Shown here piece by piece: positions 25,260 through 34,845 of a DNA stretch of 64,000 nucleotides. This DNA comes from Alicyclobacillus sp. ALC3 (GTDB lineage Bacteria; Bacillota; Bacilli; Alicyclobacillales; Alicyclobacillaceae): positions 3,844,001 to 3,908,000 of the forward strand of contig NZ_CP066784.1 in NCBI RefSeq assembly GCF_028751195.1, in the 5' to 3' direction. The position numbers and the translations under genes were made by a program. How positions within the stretch are numbered: the stretch's first letter is position 1; each line of letters starts with the position of its first letter. The notes beneath the pieces were generated by a model, which saw only the letters and a list, made by a program, of their open reading frames with translations, had not been told where the DNA came from and did not search any database.

Positions 25260-27626
25260 ATGGATCGCGCTGAGCGAATTCTTGAATTTGAACGTGTCAA
25301 GTCCGATATGCTGTCCTTTGTTGCATGCAGTTTGGGGCGTGCCCGGATGACTGCACTGCATCCGTATACAAGCCTTGAAGAGGCAACGCGGGAGCTTGAG
25401 GCTGTGGACGAAGCTCTGCAGTTCACTGTGCGTTTTGGTGCGCCGGCGTTCGGCGGTATCACGGACGTCCGTCCCTGGCTTCGAAAGACCATCATTGGCG
25501 GGGTTCTGTCTGCGGACCAGTTGCTTGCGATTGCCAACTTTATCGCCGGGGGGCGTAGCATTCGGCAAGCAGTTGAAGGGCGCGAACAGGACATTGATTT
25601 GGTTCATGTGAAAGCTGCTGTAACCAGTTTGTTTGACGCGCGCCAGACGGAGCAAGAGATTCGACGCCAGGTACTGGATGACGCTACCATCGCTGACTCT
25701 GCGAGCCCTGCTCTGCACCGTCTGCGCCAGGAACGGCGCCAACTTGAGCAGCGCATGCGGCAAGTGCTGGACGACTGGCTTCGCAGGCACCAGCGACTGC
25801 TGCAAGAGCCCGTGATCGCTATGCGCGGCGACAGTTTTTGCCTGCCGGTACGAGTGGAGTTTAAAAACCAGGTACCGGGTATCGTGCATGACGTCTCAGC
25901 TTCGGGGGCGACCGTGTTTATTGAGCCACAGCCGGTCGTGGAAGCTAACCAGCGCGTGCGCTCGATTCTGGCTGAAGAGGAGCGAGAGATTGAGCGCATC
26001 CTGCAAGCACTGTCCGCTGTTGTAGCGTCGACAGCCGAGCCCCTACTCACAAACGCGGAAGAACTGGCGACAATTGACACTTGGTTCGCAAAAGCGGGTC
26101 ACGCCAATGCTCGCAAGTGGACGCGGCCGACACTGCGCAGCGACGGGGTGTGGCGGCTCACTGAGGCGCGTCATCCGCTGCTCGACCCCAACACGGCCGT
26201 GCCCATTACGATTACCTTAGGGGAGTCGTTCCGTATGCTGCTCATTACAGGGCCGAATACGGGCGGAAAGACTGTCACGTTGAAGACGCTCGGCCTGATG
26301 ACGCTGCTTGCCATGTCTGGCTGTTTCATCTCGACGGCACGACCGAGCGACGTTGCTTGGTGTGACGAGGTGTACGTTGATATCGGCGATGAGCAAAGTA
26401 TTGAGCAAAGTCTGTCCACCTTTTCGTCGCACATGAAAAACGTCGTACCACTGTTTTCGAAGGTGACGGCGCACAGCCTGGTGCTGCTTGACGAACTCGG
26501 CGCAGGAACCGACCCGACAGAGGGCGCGGCGCTCGCTATTGCTATTCTGGAGGAACTAAAGGAACGCGGCTGCAGGATTGCAGTGACGACACACTACCCG
26601 GAACTCAAAGCGTACGCGTTTACTGAACCGAATGCGGTGAACGCCAGTGTGGAATTTAATGTGGAAACACTGCAGCCGACATACCGGTTGTCGATCGGGA
26701 TTCCAGGGCGGTCGAACGCGTTAGCCATTGCCGAGCGACTCGGTATACCGCGAGTGGTGCTGTCGCGTGCGCGTGCGCAACTGTCATCTGAGGATGTCCG
26801 GGTCGAGGACGTGATCGCGCAGATGGACCGTGCGCGACGTGCCACAGACGAAGCACTTGCGCAGGCACTTTCCGAACGCCGGGAGACGGCTAGGTTGAAG
26901 ACTGAATGGGAAGAGCGCGTGGCGAAACTCGACGCGGACACGGATCGCGTTCGAAACGAGGCGGCCCAGCGGGCTCGGCGTGAGGTGGAGAAGGCGTATT
27001 CTGAGGCCGAGCGCATCATCAAGGAGCTCCGAGCGATGCGCGAGCGCGCAGAAGCGGGCGTCAAGGACCACGAACTGGTTGCCCTTCGCAAACAGTTAGA
27101 GGAGGCGATGCCGCAAGCGCCGACATCTCGCCGCGGTCGTACTGGACACGGTGAAAAGAGCGGCGCAAAAGACGCTCACCCCATTCATCCGGGCGCCTCG
27201 GTTCGCGTGTTGAGGCTAGGACAAAAAGGCGAAGTACTTGAAGTCGACGGTGATTCTCTTGTCGTCCAAATGGGCGCGCTGAAGATGAAGGTCACGGCCT
27301 CTGACGTCGAACTGCTGCAAAATGCGCCCAAGGCACAGGCTGCTGCAGCCACAGTCAAGCGCCCCGGTTTGGCCAAGGAAGTGCGGATCGAGATCGACAT
27401 CCGCGGTGAGACGGTGGATGAAGGGTTAATGCGGCTCGACAAGTATCTGGACGACGCAGTGGTGAATGGTCTTGGACGAGTCGCTGTGATTCACGGGAAG
27501 GGAACAGGTGCACTGCGCGACGCCGTGCGGCACGAACTTGCGCATCACCCGCACGTTTCGTCGTGGGCGCCTGGTGGACCGGGAGAAGGCGGTGACGGCG
27601 TCACGGTGGTGTCGCTGCGCAAATAG
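25260..27626 (+). CDS. mutS2: Endonuclease MutS2 / ribosome-associated ATPase
   Basis: A 788-residue protein with the MutS core and lever domains, ABC-type ATPase (Walker A GPNTGGKT at 331-338, LLDELGAGTDPTEGA as Walker B), a KOW-like segment and a C-terminal Smr domain (DIRGETVDEG near 710, VIHGKGTGALR). MutS2 lacks the mismatch-recognition domain; in Bacillus it acts on collided ribosomes and has been tied to suppression of recombination. ATG at 25260 is used; GGGAG is about 14 bases upstream, which is longer than usual. The sequence is full length. Confidence 0.95.
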   Translation: MDRAERILEFERVKSDMLSFVACSLGRARMTALHPYTSLEEATRELEAVDEALQFTVRFGAPAFGGITDVRPWLRKTIIGGVLSADQLLAIANFIAGGRSIRQAVEGREQDIDLVHVKAAVTSLFDARQTEQEIRRQVLDDATIADSASPALHRLRQERRQLEQRMRQVLDDWLRRHQRLLQEPVIAMRGDSFCLPVRVEFKNQVPGIVHDVSASGATVFIEPQPVVEANQRVRSILAEEEREIERILQALSAVVASTAEPLLTNAEELATIDTWFAKAGHANARKWTRPTLRSDGVWRLTEARHPLLDPNTAVPITITLGESFRMLLITGPNTGGKTVTLKTLGLMTLLAMSGCFISTARPSDVAWCDEVYVDIGDEQSIEQSLSTFSSHMKNVVPLFSKVTAHSLVLLDELGAGTDPTEGAALAIAILEELKERGCRIAVTTHYPELKAYAFTEPNAVNASVEFNVETLQPTYRLSIGIPGRSNALAIAERLGIPRVVLSRARAQLSSEDVRVEDVIAQMDRARRATDEALAQALSERRETARLKTEWEERVAKLDADTDRVRNEAAQRARREVEKAYSEAERIIKELRAMRERAEAGVKDHELVALRKQLEEAMPQAPTSRRGRTGHGEKSGAKDAHPIHPGASVRVLRLGQKGEVLEVDGDSLVVQMGALKMKVTASDVELLQNAPKAQAAAATVKRPGLAKEVRIEIDIRGETVDEGLMRLDKYLDDAVVNGLGRVAVIHGKGTGALRDAVRHELAHHPHVSSWAPGGPGEGGDGVTVVSLRK

Positions 27627-27676
27627 GCTTGACCTGCAGCACGAGTGGAGCGAGGATTCGGAGCTGTTAACTCCTT

Positions 27677-27727
27677 AAAAGGGGCCATCCCGTCAGGCAT
27701 TTTCAATGCCGTCTGGGTTGGCCCCTT
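27677..27727. terminator. Bidirectional terminator between mutS2 and the PBP gene
   Basis: AAGGGGCC (27679-27686) pairs with GGCCCCTT (27720-27727), with inner CCC/GGG and GGCATT/AATGCC pairing around a TTC loop. A runs before and T-rich sequence after suit termination from both convergent genes. Confidence 0.8.
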
Positions 27728-27735
27728 CACAACGA

Positions 27736-30585
27736 TTACCCGTTCGATCCCGTACTGTTTCCGGTCCTTCTCCCGGTTCCGCCCCCTGATTGGTTCCCTG
27801 TAGGAGGGGTTCCGACTGTATTCCCTGTCTGGCCGCCTGATCCACCCGTGCCTCCGCCACCTGTCGTTGGCGCTGTCAGATGAACGGTGATTTCCGCAGA
27901 TGGGTCCGACATGCCTTGGCTCGACGTCGCATACACCTGGTAATACAAGTCTGTCGAGTTTGGCGGCAGGCTGCTGTCGGTGAAGGTTGTTTGGGTCATT
28001 GGGCCCCCAATGGTGACGAACGGACCACTCGGTGAAGTGGAGCGGCTGACGAGGTATCCCGTCGCTCCGGGAACGTGGCCCCAAGTTACAGTTACGCTGC
28101 TTCCATCCGTTGCAAGTACGGCGTTCACGTTGCTCGGTGGGTTAATGGCGCTAGGCAGCTGACCGCCGGTTGGCGCCAATAATACGGTACCGCCGCGTGG
28201 GTCAGGCTGCGTTGGCACGAACTGGCTGTCCATCATCGTTGGAGCCGATAGCGGTAACTTAAACGGCGGGTTGATGAAAATTCCCGTCCGTACCTGGCTT
28301 GCAGGGGTTGCAGTCGTCGCAAGGTAGCGCTTGCCCTGGTACACTGTGTAATCCACAAGTACGTGCGCCGTGTCTACTATACTTGGCTCCGTTCCTTGAA
28401 TGAAGTACTCATTGTAGACGGCGTTGTCTTGTTTACACAAGGTGCTCGGCATCTGTCCAGAGTCTGCGCAGACCGCCGCCGTGACGATACCAGGTGGTTT
28501 CGGCCACGGTTGGTTGGCTGGATACTTGGTTAGGAGCGGCTTCATGATGTCGCTCCAAAGTGTGAACTTAAGCGGGTAGTACGCCGTTGGAATGCGCTCA
28601 TGGTTGTTGTAGCCCATCCAAATACCCGCTGTGTACTTCTGGGTGTAGCCGATAAACCAGCCATCGCCCTGCGTATCGGTGGTCCCTGTCTTTCCTGAAA
28701 TGTACTGGCCGGGGAACGTCGTGGAAATGTCTGACCCGCTTGTCGTCGCGGCGGTTCCGTCAGACCGGTAAATCACGTCGTGCAGGATGTTCGTCATGAC
28801 CCACGCAGTTTGCGGGCTGAACACCTGGTTAACCTGTTGGTGCACTTGATACACTCGATTCCCCGTCCGGTCATCGATGCTTGAAATGACGTATGACTGC
28901 CGCCACGTGCCCTGATTCGGGAACGTTGTATAGGCGCTCGTCATTTGTTCGACTGTGAGGCCGTGCGTCATGCCGCCGATGGCGGTCGCGAGTTGCTGTG
29001 TGTCTGATTTGACCAGCGTAGGTTGACCATTGATCGTAGTGGCGCCAACTGGAATTCCTTCTTTTGCAAAATAGCTAGTACCCACTTGAGGTGTTATTTT
29101 GTCGAGGGTTTCGACGGCTGGAACGTTGATTGATTCGACGAGGGCAGTGCGTACACTGACGAGCCCCTGCCACGTGAGCGTGTCGTCCTTTGGTGCGTAC
29201 GGCTTTTGGCCGGGTCCGCCTGGATACTGCACCGGAACATCAGGCAACCAGGTACCGGCTGTCTCTCTGTGCAGATTAAAAGCCGGTCCATAGTCAATCA
29301 GTGGTTTCACGGATGAACCAGGCTGGCGGGCAATATTGGCGTGATCAATCTGATCAAGCTGGATGTCCTTCGGGGAATCACGCCCGATGCCAATCGCTGT
29401 GATGCCGCCCGTTTGGTTGTTAATAATCGTCACACCTGCGTTGTAGAGGTCGTACTTATTCTTTGTGCCGGGTATCAATTGGTTCGTGTTTCCAAACAGT
29501 TGGTCTTGTGCGAGCACGTTGTCGACGTGGTCTTGAACACTCAAGTTAAGCGACGTATGAATCTGATAGCCCGCGGTTGGCAATGCGTCAAACGCCTGCT
29601 GCGTGGTCGAGTACAGCCCCGCTTTGACGAGGTCCTGAACCACTCGAGGCGTGATTTCGTCGACCATTAATAGCGGGTAGTTGGTGTTTGCTGACGCCTG
29701 CGCAGGAAAAATGTGTTTAATCACTGGGTAGTTAATGGCTGACTGGTACTGCGCTGACGTGATGAAGTGGTTCCTGAGCATTTGCTGTAACACATAGTGC
29801 TGACGGGCGATCGCGTTTTGCGGGAACACGTATGGAGAGAACAGGTACGCGTTGTTCACCATCCCCGCCATCAACGACGCCTCTGCGATGTTGAGGTTTT
29901 TGGGGCTGGTGTGGAACAGGATCTGTGAAGCGGATTGCACGCCGTAGACAGGCGTTCCGCCCATGTCCCCCATATAGACCCAGTTCATGTAGTCGGTGAG
30001 GATTTCGTTTTTGGTTAAGATATGATTCAGTTTGAGTGCCAAAGCAATTTCTTGAATTTTTCTTTTAAGGTCTCGCTGCTGTGCCGGGAAAACGGCCAGT
30101 TTGACGGTCTGTTGGGTGATGGTACTGGCCCCGCTTTGAATGTGATGACTGGTGACGTCTTCCACAAAAGCGCGAGCCATTGCTAACGGGTTGATCCCGA
30201 TGTTGGTGCGAAACGTCTTGTCCTCTGCTGCAATGAAGGCATTCGCGAGGAATGGAGACACTTGGTCAACCGATGCAATCGGCTGACGGTCCCCACTTGA
30301 CGTGTAGCGCCCGATTACCTTTCCGTGAATGTCGTAAACCACCGATGCTTGACTCAAGTTGCTAAACGTGCTCGCCGATATTTTCGGCAGGCCCTTGAGC
30401 ATGGCGGTCGCGTATCCTACCCCGGCGCCGACGAGGACAATGACGAGCCCGCCCAACCCGAGGCTCGCCCACTTCAAAACCGTCCGAACCGGATGCCGCC
30501 CCTCGCGTTGGGGCTGCTTGGAGCGAGCTTGTTTCGGACTGTCGCTGCGCTCTGCCGGACCTGACGGCTTAGTGCGCCTCTGCAT
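27736..30585 (-). CDS. Class A penicillin-binding protein (PBP1A type) with FN3 tail
   Basis: A 949-residue bifunctional peptidoglycan synthase. Basic cytoplasmic tail (1-38), one membrane helix (39-62), GT51 glycosyltransferase domain (Glu121 in AAEDKTF, STITQQTVKL), transpeptidase domain (Ser424-x-x-Lys427, SIN at 485-487, KTG at 632-634), a fibronectin type III domain (about 815-905) and a Gly/Thr/Ser-rich end. In the GT51 motif ED-x2-F-x2-H-x-G the His is Asn128. The ATG at 30585 has GGGGGGAGG upstream; the frame is open far upstream but that part runs antisense to yunB. Acts at the outer face of the membrane in wall synthesis. Confidence 0.93.
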   Translation of the reverse strand: MQRRTKPSGPAERSDSPKQARSKQPQREGRHPVRTVLKWASLGLGGLVIVLVGAGVGYATAMLKGLPKISASTFSNLSQASVVYDIHGKVIGRYTSSGDRQPIASVDQVSPFLANAFIAAEDKTFRTNIGINPLAMARAFVEDVTSHHIQSGASTITQQTVKLAVFPAQQRDLKRKIQEIALALKLNHILTKNEILTDYMNWVYMGDMGGTPVYGVQSASQILFHTSPKNLNIAEASLMAGMVNNAYLFSPYVFPQNAIARQHYVLQQMLRNHFITSAQYQSAINYPVIKHIFPAQASANTNYPLLMVDEITPRVVQDLVKAGLYSTTQQAFDALPTAGYQIHTSLNLSVQDHVDNVLAQDQLFGNTNQLIPGTKNKYDLYNAGVTIINNQTGGITAIGIGRDSPKDIQLDQIDHANIARQPGSSVKPLIDYGPAFNLHRETAGTWLPDVPVQYPGGPGQKPYAPKDDTLTWQGLVSVRTALVESINVPAVETLDKITPQVGTSYFAKEGIPVGATTINGQPTLVKSDTQQLATAIGGMTHGLTVEQMTSAYTTFPNQGTWRQSYVISSIDDRTGNRVYQVHQQVNQVFSPQTAWVMTNILHDVIYRSDGTAATTSGSDISTTFPGQYISGKTGTTDTQGDGWFIGYTQKYTAGIWMGYNNHERIPTAYYPLKFTLWSDIMKPLLTKYPANQPWPKPPGIVTAAVCADSGQMPSTLCKQDNAVYNEYFIQGTEPSIVDTAHVLVDYTVYQGKRYLATTATPASQVRTGIFINPPFKLPLSAPTMMDSQFVPTQPDPRGGTVLLAPTGGQLPSAINPPSNVNAVLATDGSSVTVTWGHVPGATGYLVSRSTSPSGPFVTIGGPMTQTTFTDSSLPPNSTDLYYQVYATSSQGMSDPSAEITVHLTAPTTGGGGTGGSGGQTGNTVGTPPTGNQSGGGTGRRTGNSTGSNG

Positions 30586-30613
30586 TCTTTGGTTCCTCCC
30601 CCCGTTAGACAAG

Positions 30614-30642
30614 ATTATACGAGTTGTCGAAAAAGCGGTCAA
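30614..30642 (-). promoter_or_regulatory. Sigma-A promoter of the PBP gene
   Basis: On the minus strand TTGACC (30637-30642) and TATAAT (30614-30619) lie 17 bases apart, an almost perfect consensus promoter 29 bases before the start codon. Confidence 0.8.
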
Positions 30643-30735
30643 AGCATAGGATTGCCTGGAAAGTCTTGAGGTCAACACGACACGTGTATCTGCGCCAACT
30701 CCCAGCGTATACATGGACAAAGGGGGCTGGCAGAA

Positions 30736-31440
30736 ATGGCTGGCAAGCGGTTTCGCAGTGTGGGGACGAGACGCTCCGTCCGCAGTCTCCATGCGACTGG
30801 GCAGGGTATGACGAGCTTCCGTTTGCCTGGCTACTGGCTGTTGATTTTTGGTGTCTTGGCAACGCTCATTGGGGCACTTCGGTTGATGGAAGTGAAAGTG
30901 CGCCCCGTTGTCCTCGCCACCGGACAAGCGATCGCGGCCAGAGCCGCAACAGACGCCCTCAATGAGGCGCTGACTGAACAACTTGCAGTCCAAGCTGAGA
31001 TGCCACCGCTTGTGCAAGTGGAACGCGATCACGCTGGCGATCTGTCCGTCGCCAGATTTGACTTTGGCGCCATTGCACAACTGCAGTCGCTGGTAACGCG
31101 TCGCGCAAACGAAGACCTCTTAAAGCTGTCACGGGAGACGTTCCGACTGCCCGTTGGCGAAGTGGTCGGCGGGGCACTGTTCGGTGTTGTGGGGCCGCAG
31201 TTACCTGTTCGCTTTACACTGATTGGTCATGCGCACGGCAGTGTTCACACGCAGGCCAAGACGGTCGGGATCAACCAGTCCGTCCACGAAGTCGACCTCG
31301 AGCTGACCGCGACAGTTCGCGTCTTAACTCCGCTTACTGCTACGCCGACAACGGTCCACGCCGTCCTCCCTGTCGCCTACATTGTGTTTGGTGGGTCAGT
31401 GCCAAACACCTACCTATATAACGGTTCCCAGCACCCGTAG
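30736..31440 (+). CDS. yunB: Sporulation protein YunB
   Basis: A 234-residue protein with one N-terminal membrane helix (about 31-50) and an extracytoplasmic domain with IGxFxxPVGEVVGGxLFGxxGPxLPVRFTLIG-like features, typical of YunB. In Bacillus yunB belongs to the mother-cell sporulation regulon and its loss disturbs spore development; biochemical role unknown. ATG at 30736 with GGGGG about nine bases upstream. It is divergent from the PBP gene; no sigma-E promoter was recognised. Confidence 0.88.
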   Translation: MAGKRFRSVGTRRSVRSLHATGQGMTSFRLPGYWLLIFGVLATLIGALRLMEVKVRPVVLATGQAIAARAATDALNEALTEQLAVQAEMPPLVQVERDHAGDLSVARFDFGAIAQLQSLVTRRANEDLLKLSRETFRLPVGEVVGGALFGVVGPQLPVRFTLIGHAHGSVHTQAKTVGINQSVHEVDLELTATVRVLTPLTATPTTVHAVLPVAYIVFGGSVPNTYLYNGSQHP

Positions 31441-31593
31441 AGAAAAGTCTCCGACGCTGCCCTTCTGGATGGGCATGCGCCCAATTTGGTTGTGGACGAA
31501 GGACGGACGGTTGTCCTCCCCGGGCACACGCACAGTGGGCGCATATACTGTGTCAGCGATGCCTCACCAGAGAGGTGGGAGGAGGAGGCTGAC

Positions 31594-32805
31594 ATGAAAA
31601 AGTACATTGTCCGCGATGGCGATACGATGTGGAACATCAGCAAAATCACTGGAGTTCGGCTCAACCTGTTAATGGCAGCAAACCCACAGGTGCATGACCC
31701 GAACCATTTACAGCCCGGGTCTGTACTGTCGATACCTGAGCTTGGGAAGGAAGCTACACCCTTTGTCGGAGCGGCAGAGCCACCTGGACCTGGCGAGGGT
31801 CCGCAGTTTGGGGGCCCTCATGCACATGGAACTGCAAAAGCAGCGAATGTCGCGCCACCGAGTGTCGTGCATGGCCAGGCACATGGCGGGACGGCTCCGT
31901 ATTTTGGATTCGTCTGGCCGCACGTCATACAACCGGGTGAGAGTTGGGACACCGTAGCTGGCATGTACAATGTGCCCGTTGACAGTCTGCGAAGGATGAA
32001 CCCGAGGCAGTCTGTCAGCCTACAGCCAGGTGACGTGATATACGTACCGGGTACTGCTGGTCAGGTACCGGCCGCTGTGCCTTCACACCAAGCGCAACCA
32101 GGTGCCGTGCACGGCTCGGGGCAAGCTTCCTGGGGATGGCCGCAAGGACCCGGTTACGACGCGAGCGGTGGGCAACAGTACCCACACCCAACACAGGCGC
32201 CAGGCTATGGGTATCCGAGCGCCGGGGCGATGCCGCAGGGGCCGGGGTATGGGTATCCGAGCGCCGGGGCGATGCCGCAGGCGCCAGGGTATGGGTATCC
32301 GAGCGCCGGGGCGATGCCGCAGGCGCCAGGCTATGGGTATCCGAGCGTCGGGGCGATGCCGCAGGCGCCGGGTTACGCGACAGACCTGCCACAAGGGGCG
32401 GGTTACGGTGCCCAGTGGTCGGGGTTGCCGAATTACCCGCAAGGGGACGGACCACACACGCACAATCCTATTCGCAATGTGTGGTATGACAACATGGTCC
32501 TGCCCCCGTATCCGGTCTACGTGCCAACCGAACCTAACACGCAAGCGGACTACGGAATCCCGCTTAGGAATCTAACTGACTATGATGTCAATAACATCAG
32601 CCGCGAAGACCTGTGGCAGGAGTCCAGTTCGAGCTGGCGCACAGGTCCCGGCGCGGATGGCGCCTTCCTATACAGAGAAGGTGGCGACTCAAGCAAGGAC
32701 GGGACGAGTGACGCGCCGCGCCGACCGTCAGAAACTTGGCACTGGCCAGATACCCCGACTGAGAAGGATACGAGCAGTGGAAAACTGCCAGACGCAGAGG
32801 GATGA
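31594..32805 (+). CDS. safA: Spore coat/cortex LysM protein, SafA-like
   Basis: A 403-residue protein starting at ATG 31594 (GGAGGAGG upstream). It has two LysM domains: residues 3-47 (KKYIVRDGDTMWNISKIT..LQPGSVLSIPE) and about 108-152 (HVIQPGESWDTVAGMYNVPV..LQPGDVIYVPG). Then come a Pro/Gly/Tyr-rich region with four 14-residue repeats (GYPSAGAMPQAPGY) and a Ser/Asp-rich tail. SafA of Bacillus has an N-terminal LysM that binds cortex and recruits inner coat proteins; the composition and location near nad, yebC and ruv genes match. The stop overlaps the kinase start. Confidence 0.75.
   Translation: MKKYIVRDGDTMWNISKITGVRLNLLMAANPQVHDPNHLQPGSVLSIPELGKEATPFVGAAEPPGPGEGPQFGGPHAHGTAKAANVAPPSVVHGQAHGGTAPYFGFVWPHVIQPGESWDTVAGMYNVPVDSLRRMNPRQSVSLQPGDVIYVPGTAGQVPAAVPSHQAQPGAVHGSGQASWGWPQGPGYDASGGQQYPHPTQAPGYGYPSAGAMPQGPGYGYPSAGAMPQAPGYGYPSAGAMPQAPGYGYPSVGAMPQAPGYATDLPQGAGYGAQWSGLPNYPQGDGPHTHNPIRNVWYDNMVLPPYPVYVPTEPNTQADYGIPLRNLTDYDVNNISREDLWQESSSSWRTGPGADGAFLYREGGDSSKDGTSDAPRRPSETWHWPDTPTEKDTSSGKLPDAEG
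32209..32376 (+). repeat. 42-base tandem repeat inside safA, 4 copies
   Basis: Units begin at 32209, 32251, 32293 and 32335, each starting GGGTATCCGAGCGCCGGGGC or a one-base variant, and encode GYPSAGAMPQAPGY. Differences are confined to a few bases, so the array is recent or kept uniform and its copy number may vary between strains. Confidence 0.95.
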
Positions 32806-33842
32806 CTGGGTTGCCGTTCCGTCTGTCGGGGACTGAGGGACTCCCAAGCCTGTTAAGAGGTGCCTACGGCGTAGAGGTTGACGCGCTTGTACGGTTAAAG
32901 ACAGTAGTTGGCGTAGTCGCGGCAGACGGCATGCGTTTTGTTTGGAAGTCTGCCCGGCCACGAGATACGGAGCGCCGCCTCTCACTCCTAGCTCTGCTGG
33001 CCGACAACCTGTCGGACTCGGGTCTGCCGGCGGCAGGCCCGCTTCCCACGCGAGCGGGTACGTACCGTGTCGAGGTGGCAGACGGGGAATTTGGATACCT
33101 TCAGCCGTGGCTTCCAGGCAGACATGTTCGGTTCACTGAGGTCGAGGAGAAACTCACCACGGTTGCAACACTGGCACATGTCCATCGCTGGACAGCCCGT
33201 CTGACCGAGTTGGACCACCCGCTTGTCGGAGGGCCAGAGTGGCATGAATTGTCAGGCGGCACACTGGACATTAAATTGTTCGAAAAGTGGCGAGTGTTCC
33301 AGCAAGTGTGGCCTGTAGCGTGCGAGCGTGAACCGGATATCAAGAGTCTTGAAGATGAAGTGCGTACGGCTGCAGAAGTCGCTCTCGATGCCGTTCGAGC
33401 GGCAACCGAGAGAGCGGAGTTAGGCGCACATGCACTACCAGTGCCATTTCGGCGAGCGCTGTGTCACCGCGATGTCGCACCGCACAATGTCTTGTGGACT
33501 ACAGCTGCTGCGCCTGTGGCCCTGATTGATTTTGATCACGCCGGTTGGGATGACCCGCTTGGCGACCTGATGCAGGTATCCAATCACACGTTCGCTCTGT
33601 GTGACCCGGGCGCTCGTCATTTCACAGATGTTCTCGATGCGTACCAACGAATCTGTCCGTTGTCCGCAGAGAGGCAGTTGTTTGCCTGGAAACTGCTTCG
33701 CTTTCCGGACCTCGTGACTCGTGCAGTGATGGAGTGGGCGCGTGACGATTATCCGGCACAGGGCCAAAGACGCGTGCGCGACGCAGCGGAGAAGGAACGT
33801 CTGCGACAGATGCGTTGGCGTGAAGCCATGTACCGACTATAG
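32802..33842 (+). CDS. CotS/YutH-type spore coat kinase-like protein
   Basis: A 346-residue protein with the aminoglycoside-phosphotransferase/CotS fold. The catalytic loop is LCHRDVAPHNVLW (Asp in HRD, Asn) and the metal-binding loop is LIDFDHAGWDDPLGDL. An N-lobe Lys is seen in MRFVWKSA. Length agrees with Bacillus YutH and CotS. The ATG overlaps the safA stop (ATGA), which ties it to spore coat assembly. A protein kinase activity is known for relative CotH but is only possible here; substrate unknown. Confidence 0.8.
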   Translation: MTGLPFRLSGTEGLPSLLRGAYGVEVDALVRLKTVVGVVAADGMRFVWKSARPRDTERRLSLLALLADNLSDSGLPAAGPLPTRAGTYRVEVADGEFGYLQPWLPGRHVRFTEVEEKLTTVATLAHVHRWTARLTELDHPLVGGPEWHELSGGTLDIKLFEKWRVFQQVWPVACEREPDIKSLEDEVRTAAEVALDAVRAATERAELGAHALPVPFRRALCHRDVAPHNVLWTTAAAPVALIDFDHAGWDDPLGDLMQVSNHTFALCDPGARHFTDVLDAYQRICPLSAERQLFAWKLLRFPDLVTRAVMEWARDDYPAQGQRRVRDAAEKERLRQMRWREAMYRL

Positions 33843-33881
33843 ATGAGGCGGCTAGACCCAGACTCACAGGCGTAACCGTCT

Positions 33882-33909
33882 TTGACATCGCAGGTCGCCA
33901 ATGTATACT
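33882..33909 (+). promoter_or_regulatory. Sigma-A promoter of the amidase-nadE operon
   Basis: TTGACA (33882-33887) and TATACT (33904-33909) with a 16-base spacer. Because of it, the in-frame ATG at 33901 lies inside the promoter and cannot be the start of the amidase gene. Confidence 0.8.
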
Positions 33910-33972
33910 AGGGGCGGAATGCAGTGTTCCGCTCTGCGCGACCTGCGCTGTGAGGGGACACTTGCGAGAGGA

Positions 33973-34845
33973 GTGTCGGTTACGGAACGAATTCGCGTGG
34001 CGTTGGCCCAAATTCGCCCACTGCTCGGTGAGGTTTCGGCCAACTTGGACAAGCATCTAGAGTGGATTGAAACAGCCCGTGCCAAGGAAGCAGAACTGGT
34101 TGTGTTTCCGGAACTGGGCGTCACGGGGTATCAAGTCCAAGATTTGACGCTGGATGTTGCCCGTCCACTCCATCACCCGCAAATCCAACGACTGGTTCGC
34201 GCGAGCACGAACGTCGATGTCGTGTTCAGCTTTGTAGAAGAGTCCGAGTCGCATCTGTTTTACGTAACGGCGGTGTATGCGTCAGGTGGAGAGGTGGCAG
34301 GCGTTCATCGCAAAGTATACTTGCCTACGTACGGAATGTTTGATGAGGGACGGTATTTTGCGCACGGGGATGGGTTCCGTACGTTCTCCACGCGGTTTGG
34401 GCGAGTAGGTATAATGATTTGTGAGGACGCGTGGCATCCCTCGAGCCCCAATCTGCTTGCGCTTGGTGGGGCCGACTTGGTCATATTACCTTCGAACAGC
34501 CCGGCACGCAGCGTGACGGATAGTCGTCACTTCGGTTCTCAGGCTTTTTGGCGCCAACTAGTGCAGACCTATGCGCAGATTTTTGGCTTCAACTTGGCGT
34601 TTGTGAATCGCACTGGGTTTGAAGACGGCGTGAACTTTTTCGGCGGCTCTGTTGCGGTATCGGCTGCCGGTGAATTCTTAGCTGAAGCGCCAAAGATTGA
34701 AGAGGCGTTAGTCTTTGCTGAGTTCGACCCGTCGGCTGTGCGGCGCGCCCGGTATCTGAGCGCGGTCCTGCGCGATGAGAGGCCAGAGTTTGTTCGTCGC
34801 GAGTTGTCCCGATTGATCCGCCGTAACGAGGAGGACGGATTGTGA
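33973..34845 (+). CDS. Carbon-nitrogen hydrolase, likely glutaminase partner of NadE
   Basis: A 290-residue nitrilase-superfamily amidase with the complete Glu47-Lys114-Cys150 triad (VVFPELGVTGYQ, HRKVYLPTYGMFDEG, GIMICEDAWHP). The YLPTYGMFDEGRYF stretch resembles the glutaminase domain of glutamine-dependent NAD synthetases rather than a plain nitrilase. Its stop overlaps the nadE start. It probably releases ammonia from glutamine for NadE as a separate subunit. Start choice is uncertain: GTG at 33973 is the first start after the promoter that keeps the whole domain, with GAGGGGAC about 14 bases upstream. Confidence 0.85.
   Translation: MSVTERIRVALAQIRPLLGEVSANLDKHLEWIETARAKEAELVVFPELGVTGYQVQDLTLDVARPLHHPQIQRLVRASTNVDVVFSFVEESESHLFYVTAVYASGGEVAGVHRKVYLPTYGMFDEGRYFAHGDGFRTFSTRFGRVGIMICEDAWHPSSPNLLALGGADLVILPSNSPARSVTDSRHFGSQAFWRQLVQTYAQIFGFNLAFVNRTGFEDGVNFFGGSVAVSAAGEFLAEAPKIEEALVFAEFDPSAVRRARYLSAVLRDERPEFVRRELSRLIRRNEEDGL

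Noticed and set aside
30586..31080. Upstream extension of the PBP gene
   Set aside because: It overlaps yunB on the other strand and crosses the strong PBP promoter at 30614-30642.
32209..32376. CRISPR array
   Set aside because: The repeats are contiguous with no spacers and are in frame inside a coding region; no cas genes are present.
33901..33972. ATG start for the amidase gene at 33901
   Set aside because: This ATG overlaps the -10 box of the promoter (33904-33909), so it would not be in the message.
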